A DNA stretch of 64,000 nucleotides from Streptomyces xanthochromogenes (lineage in GTDB: Bacteria > Actinomycetota > Actinomycetes > Streptomycetales > Streptomycetaceae), in NCBI RefSeq assembly GCF_014650455.1, contig NZ_BMUZ01000003.1, forward strand, positions 434,001-498,000, read 5' to 3'. The notes under the pieces were generated by a model. It was not told the DNA's origin, did no database searches, and was given only the letters and a program-made list of their open reading frames with translations. This document shows positions 1 through 8,435 of this stretch, piece by piece. A program made the position numbers and the translations under genes. How positions within the stretch are numbered: the first letter of the stretch is position 1; each line of letters begins with the position of its first letter.

Positions 1-135
1 GCTCATCATCACCCGCGAACCGGGGACGATGCCGCGACGCGCAAATACCTCGGTGGCCCCTGCGATGCGGGACTCGATTTCGGCGGTCTCCCAGATGTGC
101 CCCTCGGGCGAGATCAAGCGCCTGGAAATGGGCAA
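1..135 (-). CDS. Adenylate-forming (AMP-dependent) ligase, N-terminal fragment
   Basis: The gene runs off the left edge, so only the first 45 codons are present. The start is a TTG at 135-133, chosen because a strong AAGGAG ribosome site lies 6 nt upstream. The fragment contains LISPEGHIWETAEIESRIAG followed by ATEVFARRGIVPGSRV. This matches the first helices of acyl-CoA synthetases and NRPS-type adenylation domains (typically 'yaELdarsnrlA..L...GV.PGdrV'). Known for the family: ATP-dependent activation of a carboxylate to an acyl-AMP. Substrate and partners cannot be told from this piece. The surrounding DNA is visibly AT-richer than the rest of the window, suggesting an acquired or biosynthetic-cluster segment. 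The family call is fairly safe; a stand-alone ligase and an NRPS loading enzyme are both possible. Confidence 0.6.
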   Translation of the reverse strand, partial: MPISRRLISPEGHIWETAEIESRIAGATEVFARRGIVPGSRVMMS

Positions 136-655
136 CTCGCGCTCCTTAACGCCAGGGGGTCTATTCCAACGTCCTGGACGTGCACGTTCATGCAACCCGA
201 ATCACGCAATAACGTCTTCTTCTCCTTAAGAAGATGAATCCGAAACGACTATCCCATACCCGCAGAACGGTTGTCGAGTACGGCAAACACCGCCCATGAC
301 ACGCATGGGGTCGCTGAGTAAGCAGTGACGGAAGAGTTGTGGCACATGGCCATTTCTTGCCGGTTAATTCAAGGCACGATTTTTGTTCGCGTACAAGCAA
401 GCGTCGGCCCCGGTCGAGTACCGACCTCGCGCTTCACCAAGTACAGATGCGCGTACCGACCGTTCATTTCGAGCCGCGCGGAGTACCCCGACATCGAGAC
501 CGGAGGAATCGCGGCGTCCGCTACCTGCCCGACTCCGGGCCGGCACTCGCGAGAACAAGACGGCTCGCCCGACCACTCAGGCCCGTGGCGGCCCGGCCAC
601 GTCCCGCTCCGGCAGGAGGTCGCCTCCGCCCCTCCACTCCAGCCCTTGCCCAGCC
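136..655. other. Intergenic region, no gene recognised
   Basis: About 520 bp with no convincing gene on either strand; the open frames lack Streptomyces codon bias and conserved motifs. The first 300 bases are clearly AT-richer than average and include the ribosome site for the leftward ligase gene. A weak hairpin (TCTTCT/AGAAGA) lies near 212-229. Confidence 0.5.
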
Positions 656-687
656 TATCGAGATTCGATAGATTCCCATCGTGAATC
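656..687. promoter_or_regulatory. Two adjacent inverted repeats upstream of the DUF2975/XRE pair
   Basis: TATCGA-GAT-TCGATA (656-670) is a perfect 6-3-6 inverted repeat. It is directly followed by GATTC-N7-GAATC (671-687). They end 16 bp before the DUF2975 start codon and 4 bp before its ribosome site, a place where bound protein would block transcription. The obvious candidate ligand is the XRE-type protein encoded by the second gene, but this is inference. Confidence 0.4.
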
Positions 688-703
688 GATGGAAGGGTGG
701 GTC

Positions 704-1195
704 ATGGGGAAGCTGACAGTGGGCGCGCTGCGCGTCGTGCTCGTGGTGGTGTTCGCGGGCACGGTGTTCGTGCAGGCCGGGATGGTGTGGGCGGTGGTCG
801 GCGGGAGCGATCCGGAGGACGGGTCGCTCCCGTTGACCGCGCTGCGCGTGATCACGGCCCTGGGCATGCTGTCGGTCCAGGTCGCCCTGGTGTGTGTATG
901 GCGGCTGGTGACGATGGTCCGGCGCGGAACCGTGTTCTCGCACAGGGCCTTCCGATCCGTGGACGTCCTGATCGGCGCGATCGTGGCGGCTGCCCTCGTG
1001 TGGTTCGCGGTCACGGCCGTCAATGCGCCGGGCCAGCGGGAGGATCCCGGCGTCAGCCTCATCATGGCCGGGGTCGGCGTGGCCATCCTCGGGGTCGCTC
1101 TCATCGTGCACGTGCTGCGGATGCTGCTCGCCCAGGCCGTGGCCCGCGATGTCGAAGCCACCCAGATGCAGGCCGAGTTGGACGAGGTCATCTGA
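704..1195 (+). CDS. DUF2975 integral membrane protein
   Basis: A 163-residue membrane protein with four hydrophobic segments (roughly residues 5-27, 45-65, 85-107 and 118-142). Two short cytoplasmic-looking linkers carry Arg residues, e.g. WRLVTMVRRGTVFSHRAFRSVD; RGTVFS before the third segment is typical of DUF2975 (YoaS-like) proteins. ATG 704 is preferred over the in-frame ATG at 689 because GGAAGGG sits just upstream of it. The stop overlaps the start of the next gene by one base (TGATG), so the two are co-translated. In this family the membrane protein is regularly paired with a small Cro/CI-type regulator and may modulate it. The biochemical role is unknown. Confidence 0.8.
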   Translation: MGKLTVGALRVVLVVVFAGTVFVQAGMVWAVVGGSDPEDGSLPLTALRVITALGMLSVQVALVCVWRLVTMVRRGTVFSHRAFRSVDVLIGAIVAAALVWFAVTAVNAPGQREDPGVSLIMAGVGVAILGVALIVHVLRMLLAQAVARDVEATQMQAELDEVI

Positions 1196-1416
1196 TGCCG
1201 ATCGCCGTCGACATCGACGTGATGCTGGCCAGGCGGAAGATGTCCGTGGGCGAACTCGCGGACCGCGTGGGGATCACGCCCGCCAATCTGGCGGTGCTCA
1301 AGAACGGCCGCGCCAAGGCGGTGCGCTTCGCGACGCTCGCCGCGCTCTGCGAAGTCCTCGAGTGTCAGCCGGGCGACCTCCTGCGCTGGGAGGTAGAACA
1401 CACCGAGGGCGAATGA
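1195..1416 (+). CDS. Small XRE-family (YozG-like) transcriptional regulator
   Basis: A 73-residue protein that is essentially one helix-turn-helix domain: VDIDVMLARRKMSVGELADR, then VGITPANLAVLKNGRAKAVR, then FATLAALCEVLECQPGDLLRW. The recognition helix is around residues 28-42. This is the compact Cro/CI type that accompanies DUF2975 genes. It overlaps the preceding stop codon by one base and shares its promoter, so it probably controls its own operon through the inverted repeats upstream. No sensor or metal-binding domain is present. Confidence 0.85.
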   Translation: MPIAVDIDVMLARRKMSVGELADRVGITPANLAVLKNGRAKAVRFATLAALCEVLECQPGDLLRWEVEHTEGE

Positions 1417-1448
1417 CCCACCGCCGGCCCACGGCTGCCACAGCCGCT

Positions 1449-1925
1449 TCAGCCCGCGGGCGTGCCGATCTGGTCACGTTCGAGCGCGGAGCGCAGCTCT
1501 GACAGGGCCTGGGCGGCGGCCGCCGTCGCGGAGCTGCCGAGAGCGCCTTCGAGCAGTTCCTTCAGACCGGTGGCGAAGGTCTTCTCGGCCGCGGCGAGGA
1601 GACGCGAGCCGTCTTCGGTGAGCTCCAGCAGGGAGGACCTGCGGTCCTCGGGGTTGGCCCGACGGACCATCCAACCCTGCTTCTCCAGACGGTCGATGCC
1701 CTTGCTGGTCGCGCCGACACCGATGGCGAACTCCGCGGCCAGATCGGCCACCCGGCAGCCGGGGCACTCCCGAAGGAAGCGCAGGAACTCGAACTGCGAG
1801 GTGACGATGCCGTGTTGCTGACGCAAGCGCTCGTTCAGCGCGTTGTACAGGCGCGTCTCGCAGCGAACGAGGTCGGCGAAGAAGCCCTGGAGGTCCGAGG
1901 CGTCATGCGCGTTTTTATATGCCAT
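1449..1925 (-). CDS. MarR-family transcriptional regulator
   Basis: A 158-residue winged-helix regulator. The N-terminal helix (LQGFFADLVRCETRLYNALN) and the reader segment (VADLAAEFAIGVGATSKGID, RLEKQGWMVRRANPEDRRSS) carry the family's DxRS wing motif. A C-terminal dimerisation helix follows (residues about 105-150). Two Cys residues in ECPGC (near 53-57) could act as a redox or metal sensor, which is inference. It is transcribed divergently from the esterase gene. Its ATG lies inside a perfect 16-bp palindrome, so it probably represses itself and the esterase. The N-terminus is AT-rich. Confidence 0.88.
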   Translation of the reverse strand: MAYKNAHDASDLQGFFADLVRCETRLYNALNERLRQQHGIVTSQFEFLRFLRECPGCRVADLAAEFAIGVGATSKGIDRLEKQGWMVRRANPEDRRSSLLELTEDGSRLLAAAEKTFATGLKELLEGALGSSATAAAAQALSELRSALERDQIGTPAG

Positions 1926-1932
1926 GGCATAT
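1917..1932. promoter_or_regulatory. 16-bp perfect palindrome, probable MarR operator
   Basis: ATATGCCATGGCATAT is fully self-complementary and covers the MarR start codon. It sits in the only AT-rich stretch between the divergent MarR and esterase genes. MarR dimers bind 16-20 bp palindromes, so this is the natural autoregulatory operator. The ligand is unknown. Confidence 0.6.
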
Positions 1933-1969
1933 ACTGTAGAGGAAGATACATCGACGGGAGAAGCCGCGG

Positions 1970-2872
1970 ATGAGCAAGGAACAACTCGCCAGGATCGACG
2001 CCCTCCTCCGCCGGCCCCACCCCGAGGGGGAGCGTTCCCCCGAGGAGTTGCGCGCCGGGTTCAGGGCCCTCATGGCACAGATGGTCGTGCCCGGCGACGT
2101 CCGGACCACGCAGACGACACTGGGCGGCCGCCCCGCCCTCCACGTCGAGCCGGACAGCGGGGCACGCCCCGGCACGATCCTGTACTTCCACGGGGGCGGC
2201 TTCGTCTTCGGCTCCCCCGAGACCGCGCTGTCACTGACCGCGCAGCTCATCTCCAGGACCGGCTTCGACTCCTACTCGGTGGACTACCGGCTTGCCCCCG
2301 AGCACCCGTTCCCGGCCGGCCTCCAGGACAACCTCCGGGCCTACCGCGCCCTTCTCGACAGCGGCCTCGACCCCACGGCCCTGGCGTTCGCAGGGGACTC
2401 CGCCGGCGGCGGTTTCTGCGTCACCACCGCCCTCGCCGCCCGCGACGCGGGCCTGCCGCTGCCCGCCGCGATGGTCCTCTTCTCCCCCGGCCTCGACGCC
2501 ACCCGCACCGGGGAGAGCATGACGACCAAGGAAGGCATCGACCCGATCTTCACCCGGGCCGCCGTGGAGCGTACCGGGGCCATGTACCTCGCCGGCCAGG
2601 ACCCCGCCCAGCCCCTGCTGAGCCCCGCCGTCCACGCCGACCTGACCGGCTTTCCCCCGATGCTCATCCAGGTGGGCACGAACGAGATCCTGCTCGACGA
2701 CTCCACCCGGCTCGCCGCCCGGGCCCAGCAGGCGGGGGTCGACGTCATCCTCGACATCACCGCGGATGCCCCCCACGTCTTCCAGGCATTCGCCGGCGGC
2801 CAACTCGACGAAGCCGACCGGGCACTCGACCGCGCAGCCCTGTTCCTCACCCAGCACGTCCGCCCGGCTTGA
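1970..2872 (+). CDS. Alpha/beta hydrolase, hormone-sensitive-lipase-type esterase
   Basis: A 300-residue cytoplasmic esterase of the HSL (bacterial family IV) type. The oxyanion-hole motif HGGGF is near residue 68. The nucleophile elbow GDSAGG is near 143. The acid residue is in VGTNEILLDD (near 240) and the catalytic His is in APHVFQAF (near 268), so the triad is complete. RLAPEHPFPA is the usual family signature after strand 4. ATG 1970 follows a GGGAGA ribosome site. The gene is divergent from the MarR gene with a shared palindromic operator, so it is probably induced by the MarR ligand. Natural substrates are likely short-chain or xenobiotic esters, which is inference from the family. Confidence 0.88.
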   Translation: MSKEQLARIDALLRRPHPEGERSPEELRAGFRALMAQMVVPGDVRTTQTTLGGRPALHVEPDSGARPGTILYFHGGGFVFGSPETALSLTAQLISRTGFDSYSVDYRLAPEHPFPAGLQDNLRAYRALLDSGLDPTALAFAGDSAGGGFCVTTALAARDAGLPLPAAMVLFSPGLDATRTGESMTTKEGIDPIFTRAAVERTGAMYLAGQDPAQPLLSPAVHADLTGFPPMLIQVGTNEILLDDSTRLAARAQQAGVDVILDITADAPHVFQAFAGGQLDEADRALDRAALFLTQHVRPA

Positions 2873-2916
2873 GCGGTCCGCACGCCGACTGTCCGGAGCC
2901 GGTCATCAACCGGTGC

Positions 2917-3576
2917 CTAGGTTCGTTCCGGCTTGCGGGCGAGAAAGGTTGCGAAGGTCCGCTCCGCTCCTTCGCCGGGTTCCTCCACCAAGCGTGCGGT
3001 GAGGGCGAGCCCGGCCTGCTTCAGCAGTTCGGCGAGCCGGTCGGGCGGCAGCAGGTAGGACTCGTACGACACGGGATGCCCGCCGTACGCCTGGGTGGGG
3101 CGCAGGTGCTGGCCGGCTCCCACGTGGCCGGCCAGCATCAGACAGCCGCCCGGCGCGAGGGTGCGGTGGAACTCGGCGAACACCTGGGGCAGCAACGCCG
3201 GTGGGGTGTGGTGGGTGGAGTAGTACGCGAGGATGCCGCCGAGGCTGTCGTCCTCGATCGGGAGCTCGGTCATCGAGCCGACACCGAAACGCAGTTCCGG
3301 GTGGGCGCCCCGGGCCAGTTCGACCATGGCGGGCGACAGATCCATGCCGAACGCGGGTACTCCCCGCTCGGCGAGGTACGCCGTGACCTTGCCGGGCCCG
3401 CAGCCGAGGTCGGCGACGGGCCCGAGGTCGGCCGCGCACACCGTCTCCGCGAAGACGTTCAGCATCCCCCGCGACAGCGGGTCCAGCTCCGCCGGGGACT
3501 TCACGCGTACGACGTAGTCGGAGGCGACGGTGTCGTACGACTCACGGACGGCGACGAGGTAGGAGTGCTCAGGCAT
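2917..3576 (-). CDS. Class I SAM-dependent methyltransferase
   Basis: A 219-residue Rossmann methyltransferase. Motif I is VADLGCGPGKVTAYL (residues about 54-68). The acidic residue after strand 2 is in FGMDLSPAMVE. Motif II is LGGILAYYSTHHTPP and motif III is LAPGGCLMLAGHVG. The N-terminal YDTVASDYV is typical of ubiE/methyltransferase-11-type enzymes. The Tyr/His-rich segment YYSTHHT is the likely substrate-facing loop. The gene converges with the esterase gene and is probably monocistronic. The acceptor cannot be predicted. Confidence 0.85.
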   Translation of the reverse strand: MPEHSYLVAVRESYDTVASDYVVRVKSPAELDPLSRGMLNVFAETVCAADLGPVADLGCGPGKVTAYLAERGVPAFGMDLSPAMVELARGAHPELRFGVGSMTELPIEDDSLGGILAYYSTHHTPPALLPQVFAEFHRTLAPGGCLMLAGHVGAGQHLRPTQAYGGHPVSYESYLLPPDRLAELLKQAGLALTARLVEEPGEGAERTFATFLARKPERT

Positions 3577-3658
3577 GCGGGCGACTCTAGTGAGGTCCCG
3601 CAGCCCACGTGATCGCTTTCCGGGGGCGGACGTTCATGGCACCGCCGGGGTGCGTCTG

Positions 3659-4480
3659 TCAGTCCTCGTCGCCGCCGCGTGGCGCGATCCGGAAGTCGAA
3701 CGCGAGGGTTCCGGGATCGAGCGCCGTGGCTCCGCCGTCCACAGTGAGCACCGCGCCATTGACGTAGGACGCCGCCGGCGAGAGCAACCAGCTGATCGCT
3801 TCCGCGACTTCACGCGGCTCCCCCGCCCGCCCCATGGGCAGGATGCGGGTCGCCTCCTCGTACGCCGATTCCACACCGGGGTCCTTCAACTCCGCTTCCG
3901 CGGCGAAGCGCGCCATGCGCCGGTCGGCCATCTCGCTCCGCACCCAGCTGGGGCACACGGTGTTGGCGCGCAGCCCCTGCCGACCGTAGTCGACGGCGAG
4001 CGAACGGCAGAGCTGAAGGAGAGCGGCCTTGGACGTGGCGTACACCGCGTTGCCCACGCCGTTGCGCAGGGCGGACACCGATGCGACGGCGACCACGGAT
4101 CCGCGAGCCTCCAGCAGGTGCGGGATCGCCGCGCGCAGGAGCAGGAGCGGACCGGTGACGTTGGTGCGCATCACCTCGTCCCAGTCCTCCAACGACAGAT
4201 CACCGACCGCCCCGCTCCGACCGATGCCCGCGTTGAGGACCAGCCCGTCGAGTCGCCCGTATGCGGCTATGGCCGTGCGGACGAGGCCCTCGGCCGCCTC
4301 CGGGTCACCCACGTCGGACGGGTACGCCAGCGCACCGGTCTCCCGTTCCAGGCGTTCCAGCGGTTCGGGCCGTCGTCCGGAGACGACCACGCGATGGCCC
4401 CCCTCGCGGAGCAGTCGGGCGGTGGCCGCCCCGATGCCCGTGCCTCCGCCGGTCACGATCACAACTCGCCCGTCCGTCAC
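3659..4480 (-). CDS. SDR-family NAD(P)-dependent oxidoreductase
   Basis: A 273-residue classical short-chain dehydrogenase. The cofactor site TGGGTGIG is near residue 10 and the NAG motif is in LVLNAGIG. The catalytic Ser lies in VAVASVSALRNG and the catalytic Tyr/Lys pair in YATSK. The C-terminal NGAVLTVDGG is the family hallmark. SGRRPE after strand 2 suggests a preference for NADP(H). GTG 4480 was chosen because the Rossmann fold begins six residues later and a GAAGGG site lies upstream; longer in-frame extensions look non-coding. Substrate unknown. Confidence 0.88.
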   Translation of the reverse strand: MTDGRVVIVTGGGTGIGAATARLLREGGHRVVVSGRRPEPLERLERETGALAYPSDVGDPEAAEGLVRTAIAAYGRLDGLVLNAGIGRSGAVGDLSLEDWDEVMRTNVTGPLLLLRAAIPHLLEARGSVVAVASVSALRNGVGNAVYATSKAALLQLCRSLAVDYGRQGLRANTVCPSWVRSEMADRRMARFAAEAELKDPGVESAYEEATRILPMGRAGEPREVAEAISWLLSPAASYVNGAVLTVDGGATALDPGTLAFDFRIAPRGGDED

Positions 4481-4722
4481 TCCGGTTCGCCCTTCCGCCC
4501 TGGTGCACAACGAGCTTCCGATCGTAGAGGGGATCAACGGTCCGGCCGCTTGCCGTCGAGGCGGGGCCGTGAAGTTGGCCGACACCTTGCATGGGGCGCA
4601 CGTCGGCCGCCCCACGGCCGTGACGTCGCCAAAGTGCAGTTCCTCCCCCTCGGAAGAGGCGGAGGAACCGCACATCGGGCTAGGGCCGGGGAGGCCGTCG
4701 CTGGTGGCGAGCGGCGTTCTGA

Positions 4723-5241
4723 TCAGAACTGCAGCGCGTCCAGGAGCGTCTTGTTGTCCTCGCTCAGGGACAGGCGGCTTTCGACGGTCGGCGCGAAGTC
4801 GTTGTCGGAGAAACTCAGGTCCAATTCGTATCCGAACTTCCAGGTGTCGTCGCCGTGCGGCTGGATGTTCAGCCGCAAGTGACCCCCCTGCAGGGCGTCC
4901 CAGGTGAATCCCGGTCGCAGCTTCAGGGGGACGGGGTGGGTGCTCCCGTCCTTGAACTCCCCGAAGAACCCGGTCGCCGACGCGGCCACCCTGCTGCTGC
5001 GGTCCAGTACCTGGACGGTCAGCAGTGTGTCGTGGTCCTTGTTGTCGTCCAGGGTGAAGAACGTGATCGACGCGTCGGTCAGCGTCGCGCCCGTTGCGGC
5101 CGGGCTCTCGTGCGCCGAAGAGGCGCTGTGCGACGAGACCGTCGGCGATGCCGCGTTGGCCATGCCCGCCGATCCCAGGACGACGGCGAGAACGGCTGCG
5201 GCCGAAGCCACGGCCCGCCCCGTGGTGTTACGTGTCCTCAT
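4723..5241 (-). CDS. Secreted protein with PLAT-like beta-sandwich
   Basis: A 172-residue protein with a clear Sec signal: RTRN, then AVASAAAVLAVVLGSAGMAN, cut after ANA near residue 30. A Ser/Ala-rich linker follows. The mature part (TDASITFFTLDDNKDHDTLL, then TVQVLDRSS) reads like the first strands of a PLAT/LH2 or C2-type beta-sandwich, where acidic loops bind calcium; this assignment is inference. ATG 5241 is preferred because AGGGGAA precedes it, although the frame stays open upstream. It lies directly downstream of the LAL regulator gene. It has no catalytic signature, and an extracellular or cell-surface role is likely. Confidence 0.65.
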   Translation of the reverse strand: MRTRNTTGRAVASAAAVLAVVLGSAGMANAASPTVSSHSASSAHESPAATGATLTDASITFFTLDDNKDHDTLLTVQVLDRSSRVAASATGFFGEFKDGSTHPVPLKLRPGFTWDALQGGHLRLNIQPHGDDTWKFGYELDLSFSDNDFAPTVESRLSLSEDNKTLLDALQF

Positions 5242-5454
5242 TGCGTTCCCCTCTGTGGATGTGGCGAGACGAAGTGACTGCTCGAAACTCATCCCGATCT
5301 CCGGTTTTCTTTCGTTGGCGTTGCGCATCGAGCCGGCTGGGGCCACTCCCCCGTGGTGTCTCTGCCGATCGATGGAACCCAGTATGTTGAGCGGTCGCGC
5401 GCCGCGGATCCGTAGACCTGACAGGCAATATGGGCGGCCCGTGAACAGCGGAAA

Positions 5455-5487
5455 GGGGCCGTGGCCGCCTTCCGGCAGCCACGACCC
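5455..5487 (-). terminator. Probable terminator of the LAL regulator gene
   Basis: GGGGCCGTGGC pairs with GCCACGACCCC across a 12-nt loop with one mismatch. It lies 17 bp past the stop codon of the large LuxR-type gene and before the secreted-protein gene. There is no T-run, as usual in this genus. Confidence 0.45.
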
Positions 5488-5503
5488 CCGCAATGCTCCG
5501 GCG

Positions 5504-8269
5504 TCAGGCAGGTAGTTCTGCCGATCCGCCGAGTTGCCGGATCAGCGCTCGGCGCGAGGACACGCCGAGTTTCCGGTAGACATTGCCCAGGTGGTAGTCC
5601 ACCGTCCGTACGGACAGCAGGACTTCGGCCGCGATCTCCCGGCTCGTCCGCCCCTGAGCCGCCGCCCACGCGATCCGCCACTCCTGCGGTGTGAGCACGC
5701 CGAGCCCCGGATGCTCGGCACTCGGCAGGGTCCGCAGGCCCAGCACCGTCAGTTCGTGGCGGGCCTGCTGGGCCCACAGCGCCGAGTCGGCCGTCTCGAA
5801 GGTCGCCAGCGCCGCCGCGAGCGGTGCGGACGCGTCCTTCCTGCGTCTGGACCGGCGCAGCCACTGCCCTTGGCAGAGCAGGGTCCTTGCCCGCTCCAGC
5901 GGCTCGTCCACGTCGTCGTGCGCCTCCAGGGCAGCGGCGAACAAGGGCCCCGCGGCGGCGCCACGCGCCAGAAGCGCGCGGCATCGCAGTGCCGCCGCCC
6001 GCCTCCCCCGTCGTCCCGTCGTGGCGACCCCGGCGTCCAGCCGGTCCAGCACCCGCCGAGCCTCCGCAGCTCGTCCCGTCCGCACCAGCGCTTCGGCCAG
6101 ATCGGCGGCCATGGGAACGACGGCCGGCTCGACGACTGCGCGCATCGCCGTGTCTGCCCGGCGCAGCTCGTCGACGGCGTCCGCCGCCCTGCCGCCGGCC
6201 AGCGCCACGAGACCCAGCGCGTACCGCACGCGCACCCCGGTCTCCAGGTCGTCGTCCGGGCACAGCCGCAGCGCCTCCTCGGCATGGGCCGCGCAGTCGT
6301 CCGCGCGGCCGAGCACCGCGGTGACGAGGGCGAGCGTCGCCCGGGAGGCGGCGATGGTGGTCGGCTGCGCCATCGCGTCGGCGATGCCGGCACATTCCAA
6401 CGCGTCGGAGTACGCCATGAGCGGCCGCCCCAGGCGGATCTCCAGCTGGGCCCGCCGCCGCAGGCCGTATCCGAGGAGGGCGATGTCGCCGACGGCACGG
6501 GCACCGGCCACATCGCGCTCGACCATGCGCCGTGCCAGGGCGTACTCCTCGACGTACGTCAGCACCTCGGCCAGTTCGGCACACGCGCCGTTCGGCACGT
6601 GCCGCTCGCAGACCGCGACACACTCCCTGGCCAACTCGGCGCCGGCCGCCTGCCCGGCAAGCACCCGCGCCAGCGCCATCCGCACGGCTCCCTTGGGGAA
6701 GCCGGGGTCGGGGTGACCGTCCGGCGCGGTCAGCGCCATCACCTTCGCGCAGACCTCCAGCGTCGCCGCGACGTCCCACCTGGCCAGCGGCGCGTTCATG
6801 GCCAGACTGAGTATCCGGCCGGCCGCCAGCCGGTCCTGCGGTCCGGCGCCCGCGGCCTCCGCGACGAGCACGTCGAAGACGTCGCCGGTGCGTCCGCGCA
6901 GCACGGCATGGTAGGCGCGCTCTCCCAGCACCTGGATGCGTGCGGTGACGTCGTCGCCCGCGAGGGCCTCCGCCTGGTCGAGCAGGGCTTCGGAGTGGTC
7001 CAGCGCACCGGCGGCGGACCAGATCGTCGCCGCCGCGCACATCCGCTCGGCCCGCGGCCTCGCCGCGCCGGTGAGTTCGGCGGCCCGTTCCAGGGCAGTG
7101 GCCTGAGCGACGATCCCGCCGCGCCTGCGGGCCCGGTCGGCGGTCTCCACCAGCGCCACCGCGACCTGTTCGTCCGGGCCGACCGTCGCGCAGGCGAGGT
7201 GCCAGGCCCGCCGGTCCGCGTCCTTCGGTGAGGTGCACGCGTCGGCAAGGGCAGCGTGCGCCTTCCACCGTTCACCCGGCCCGGCCTGCGAGTAGACGGC
7301 CGACCTGATCAACGGGTGGCGGTAGGTCACCGTACGTCCGGTGATCTGCACGAGGCCGCTGACGGTGCCCTCGTCCAGCGCCACGAGATCGAGGCCGAGC
7401 GCTCCCAGCGCCCGCGCCACCACCTCCAGGTCCGCGCTCCCCGCCGCCGCACACACCAGCAGTGCCTGCCGCTGCCGGTCCGACATCGTCACCAGGGACG
7501 CGGCGAAGGCCCGTTGCAGCAGTTTCGTCGTCGGCAGCGGCTCCACCAGATCGCTGAGACTGTCCGCCGACTCCAGGGTCAGCACACGGGCCAGCTCGAT
7601 GAGTGCGAGCGGGTTCCCCATGGTCAGGGCTGCCAGCCGTGCGCCGGCCAGGGGCGACACGTTCCCGCTGCGGGCCAGCAGTTCGAGGCCGGCCTGCTCG
7701 CTCAGGCCCTCCAGACGCAGTGTCTCGATACCGGGCGCCTCGAAGGGCGGTACCTCCCTCGTCGCGAACACGATCAGCACGGAATCCGCGAGCAACCGGC
7801 GTGCGGTGAACAACAGCGCTGCCGCCGAAGCGTCGTCGATCCAGTGCGCGTCGTCGATCAGACACAGCAGCGGTCGGCGCGCGGCCGCGGCGGTGAGCAG
7901 CGCGAGTGTCGCGGCGTAGATCGCATGCCGGTCGGCCGATGCGGGAGGGGTCCGAGCGCTGTCGGCGGGCTTCTGTGGAACGAGGAGCGTCAGGACATCG
8001 GCGTAGTACGCCGGAAGCTCCCCCAGCAGCGGTGACAGCGGCCCGATCAGCTCGCTCAGCGACGCGAGTGCCAGTTCCGACTCGAATTCGACGCCGACCG
8101 CCCGTACGACGGTGCACCCCTGCGCGTGCTCGGCGAGGTGGTCCAGCAGGGCCGTCTTGCCGATACCCGGCTCGCCCCGCAGCACGATGCTGCGCCCACG
8201 GCCCGCACGGGCTTCGTCCAACAACGCGGTCAAGTGGGCGCGTTCCGACTCTCGTCCGACGATTCGCAT
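5504..8269 (-). CDS. LAL-type (large ATP-binding) LuxR-family transcriptional regulator
   Basis: A 921-residue regulator of the LAL/MalT class. The N-terminal AAA/STAND ATPase has Walker A GEPGIGKT (residues 32-39) and Walker B LLCLIDDAHWIDD (about 134-146). A long Ala/Leu/Arg-rich middle of TPR-like helices (about 330-840) probably binds the signal. The C-terminal LuxR helix-turn-helix (TPQEWRIAWAAAQGRTSREI, then AAEVLLSVRTVDYHLGNVY) ends near residue 915. It is full length for the class. LAL proteins often act as pathway-specific activators of secondary-metabolite or catabolic genes. The target here is unknown; neighbouring co-directional genes are a PASTA-like lipoprotein (upstream) and a secreted protein (downstream). 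Confidence 0.9.
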   Translation of the reverse strand: MRIVGRESERAHLTALLDEARAGRGRSIVLRGEPGIGKTALLDHLAEHAQGCTVVRAVGVEFESELALASLSELIGPLSPLLGELPAYYADVLTLLVPQKPADSARTPPASADRHAIYAATLALLTAAAARRPLLCLIDDAHWIDDASAAALLFTARRLLADSVLIVFATREVPPFEAPGIETLRLEGLSEQAGLELLARSGNVSPLAGARLAALTMGNPLALIELARVLTLESADSLSDLVEPLPTTKLLQRAFAASLVTMSDRQRQALLVCAAAGSADLEVVARALGALGLDLVALDEGTVSGLVQITGRTVTYRHPLIRSAVYSQAGPGERWKAHAALADACTSPKDADRRAWHLACATVGPDEQVAVALVETADRARRRGGIVAQATALERAAELTGAARPRAERMCAAATIWSAAGALDHSEALLDQAEALAGDDVTARIQVLGERAYHAVLRGRTGDVFDVLVAEAAGAGPQDRLAAGRILSLAMNAPLARWDVAATLEVCAKVMALTAPDGHPDPGFPKGAVRMALARVLAGQAAGAELARECVAVCERHVPNGACAELAEVLTYVEEYALARRMVERDVAGARAVGDIALLGYGLRRRAQLEIRLGRPLMAYSDALECAGIADAMAQPTTIAASRATLALVTAVLGRADDCAAHAEEALRLCPDDDLETGVRVRYALGLVALAGGRAADAVDELRRADTAMRAVVEPAVVPMAADLAEALVRTGRAAEARRVLDRLDAGVATTGRRGRRAAALRCRALLARGAAAGPLFAAALEAHDDVDEPLERARTLLCQGQWLRRSRRRKDASAPLAAALATFETADSALWAQQARHELTVLGLRTLPSAEHPGLGVLTPQEWRIAWAAAQGRTSREIAAEVLLSVRTVDYHLGNVYRKLGVSSRRALIRQLGGSAELPA

Positions 8270-8435
8270 GACTCCCCAGACAGCCGTCCCCGCCGCTTCT
8301 CATGCTACGGACGGGCGGGCACCGGTGGAGCGGGTTGTCCGAGAACCGACGGAGGCCGGTCCGGACACCGTGCCTCGCTCGGCGGCCGTCCGGGCTGCCC
8401 TGGGCGGGCGACCCTCAATCCGGCCGGTGCCGCGG

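Noticed and set aside
188..400. 70-codon minus-strand frame in the AT-rich left region
   Set aside because: Poor codon bias, an Arg-rich unlikely C-terminus and no ribosome site; no motif.
5289..7268. Long open frames in other frames of the LAL regulator gene, up to 659 codons
   Set aside because: Shadows of the LAL gene. Composition is Arg/Gly/Ala-rich and no domain is seen; only the 921-residue frame has Walker and LuxR motifs.
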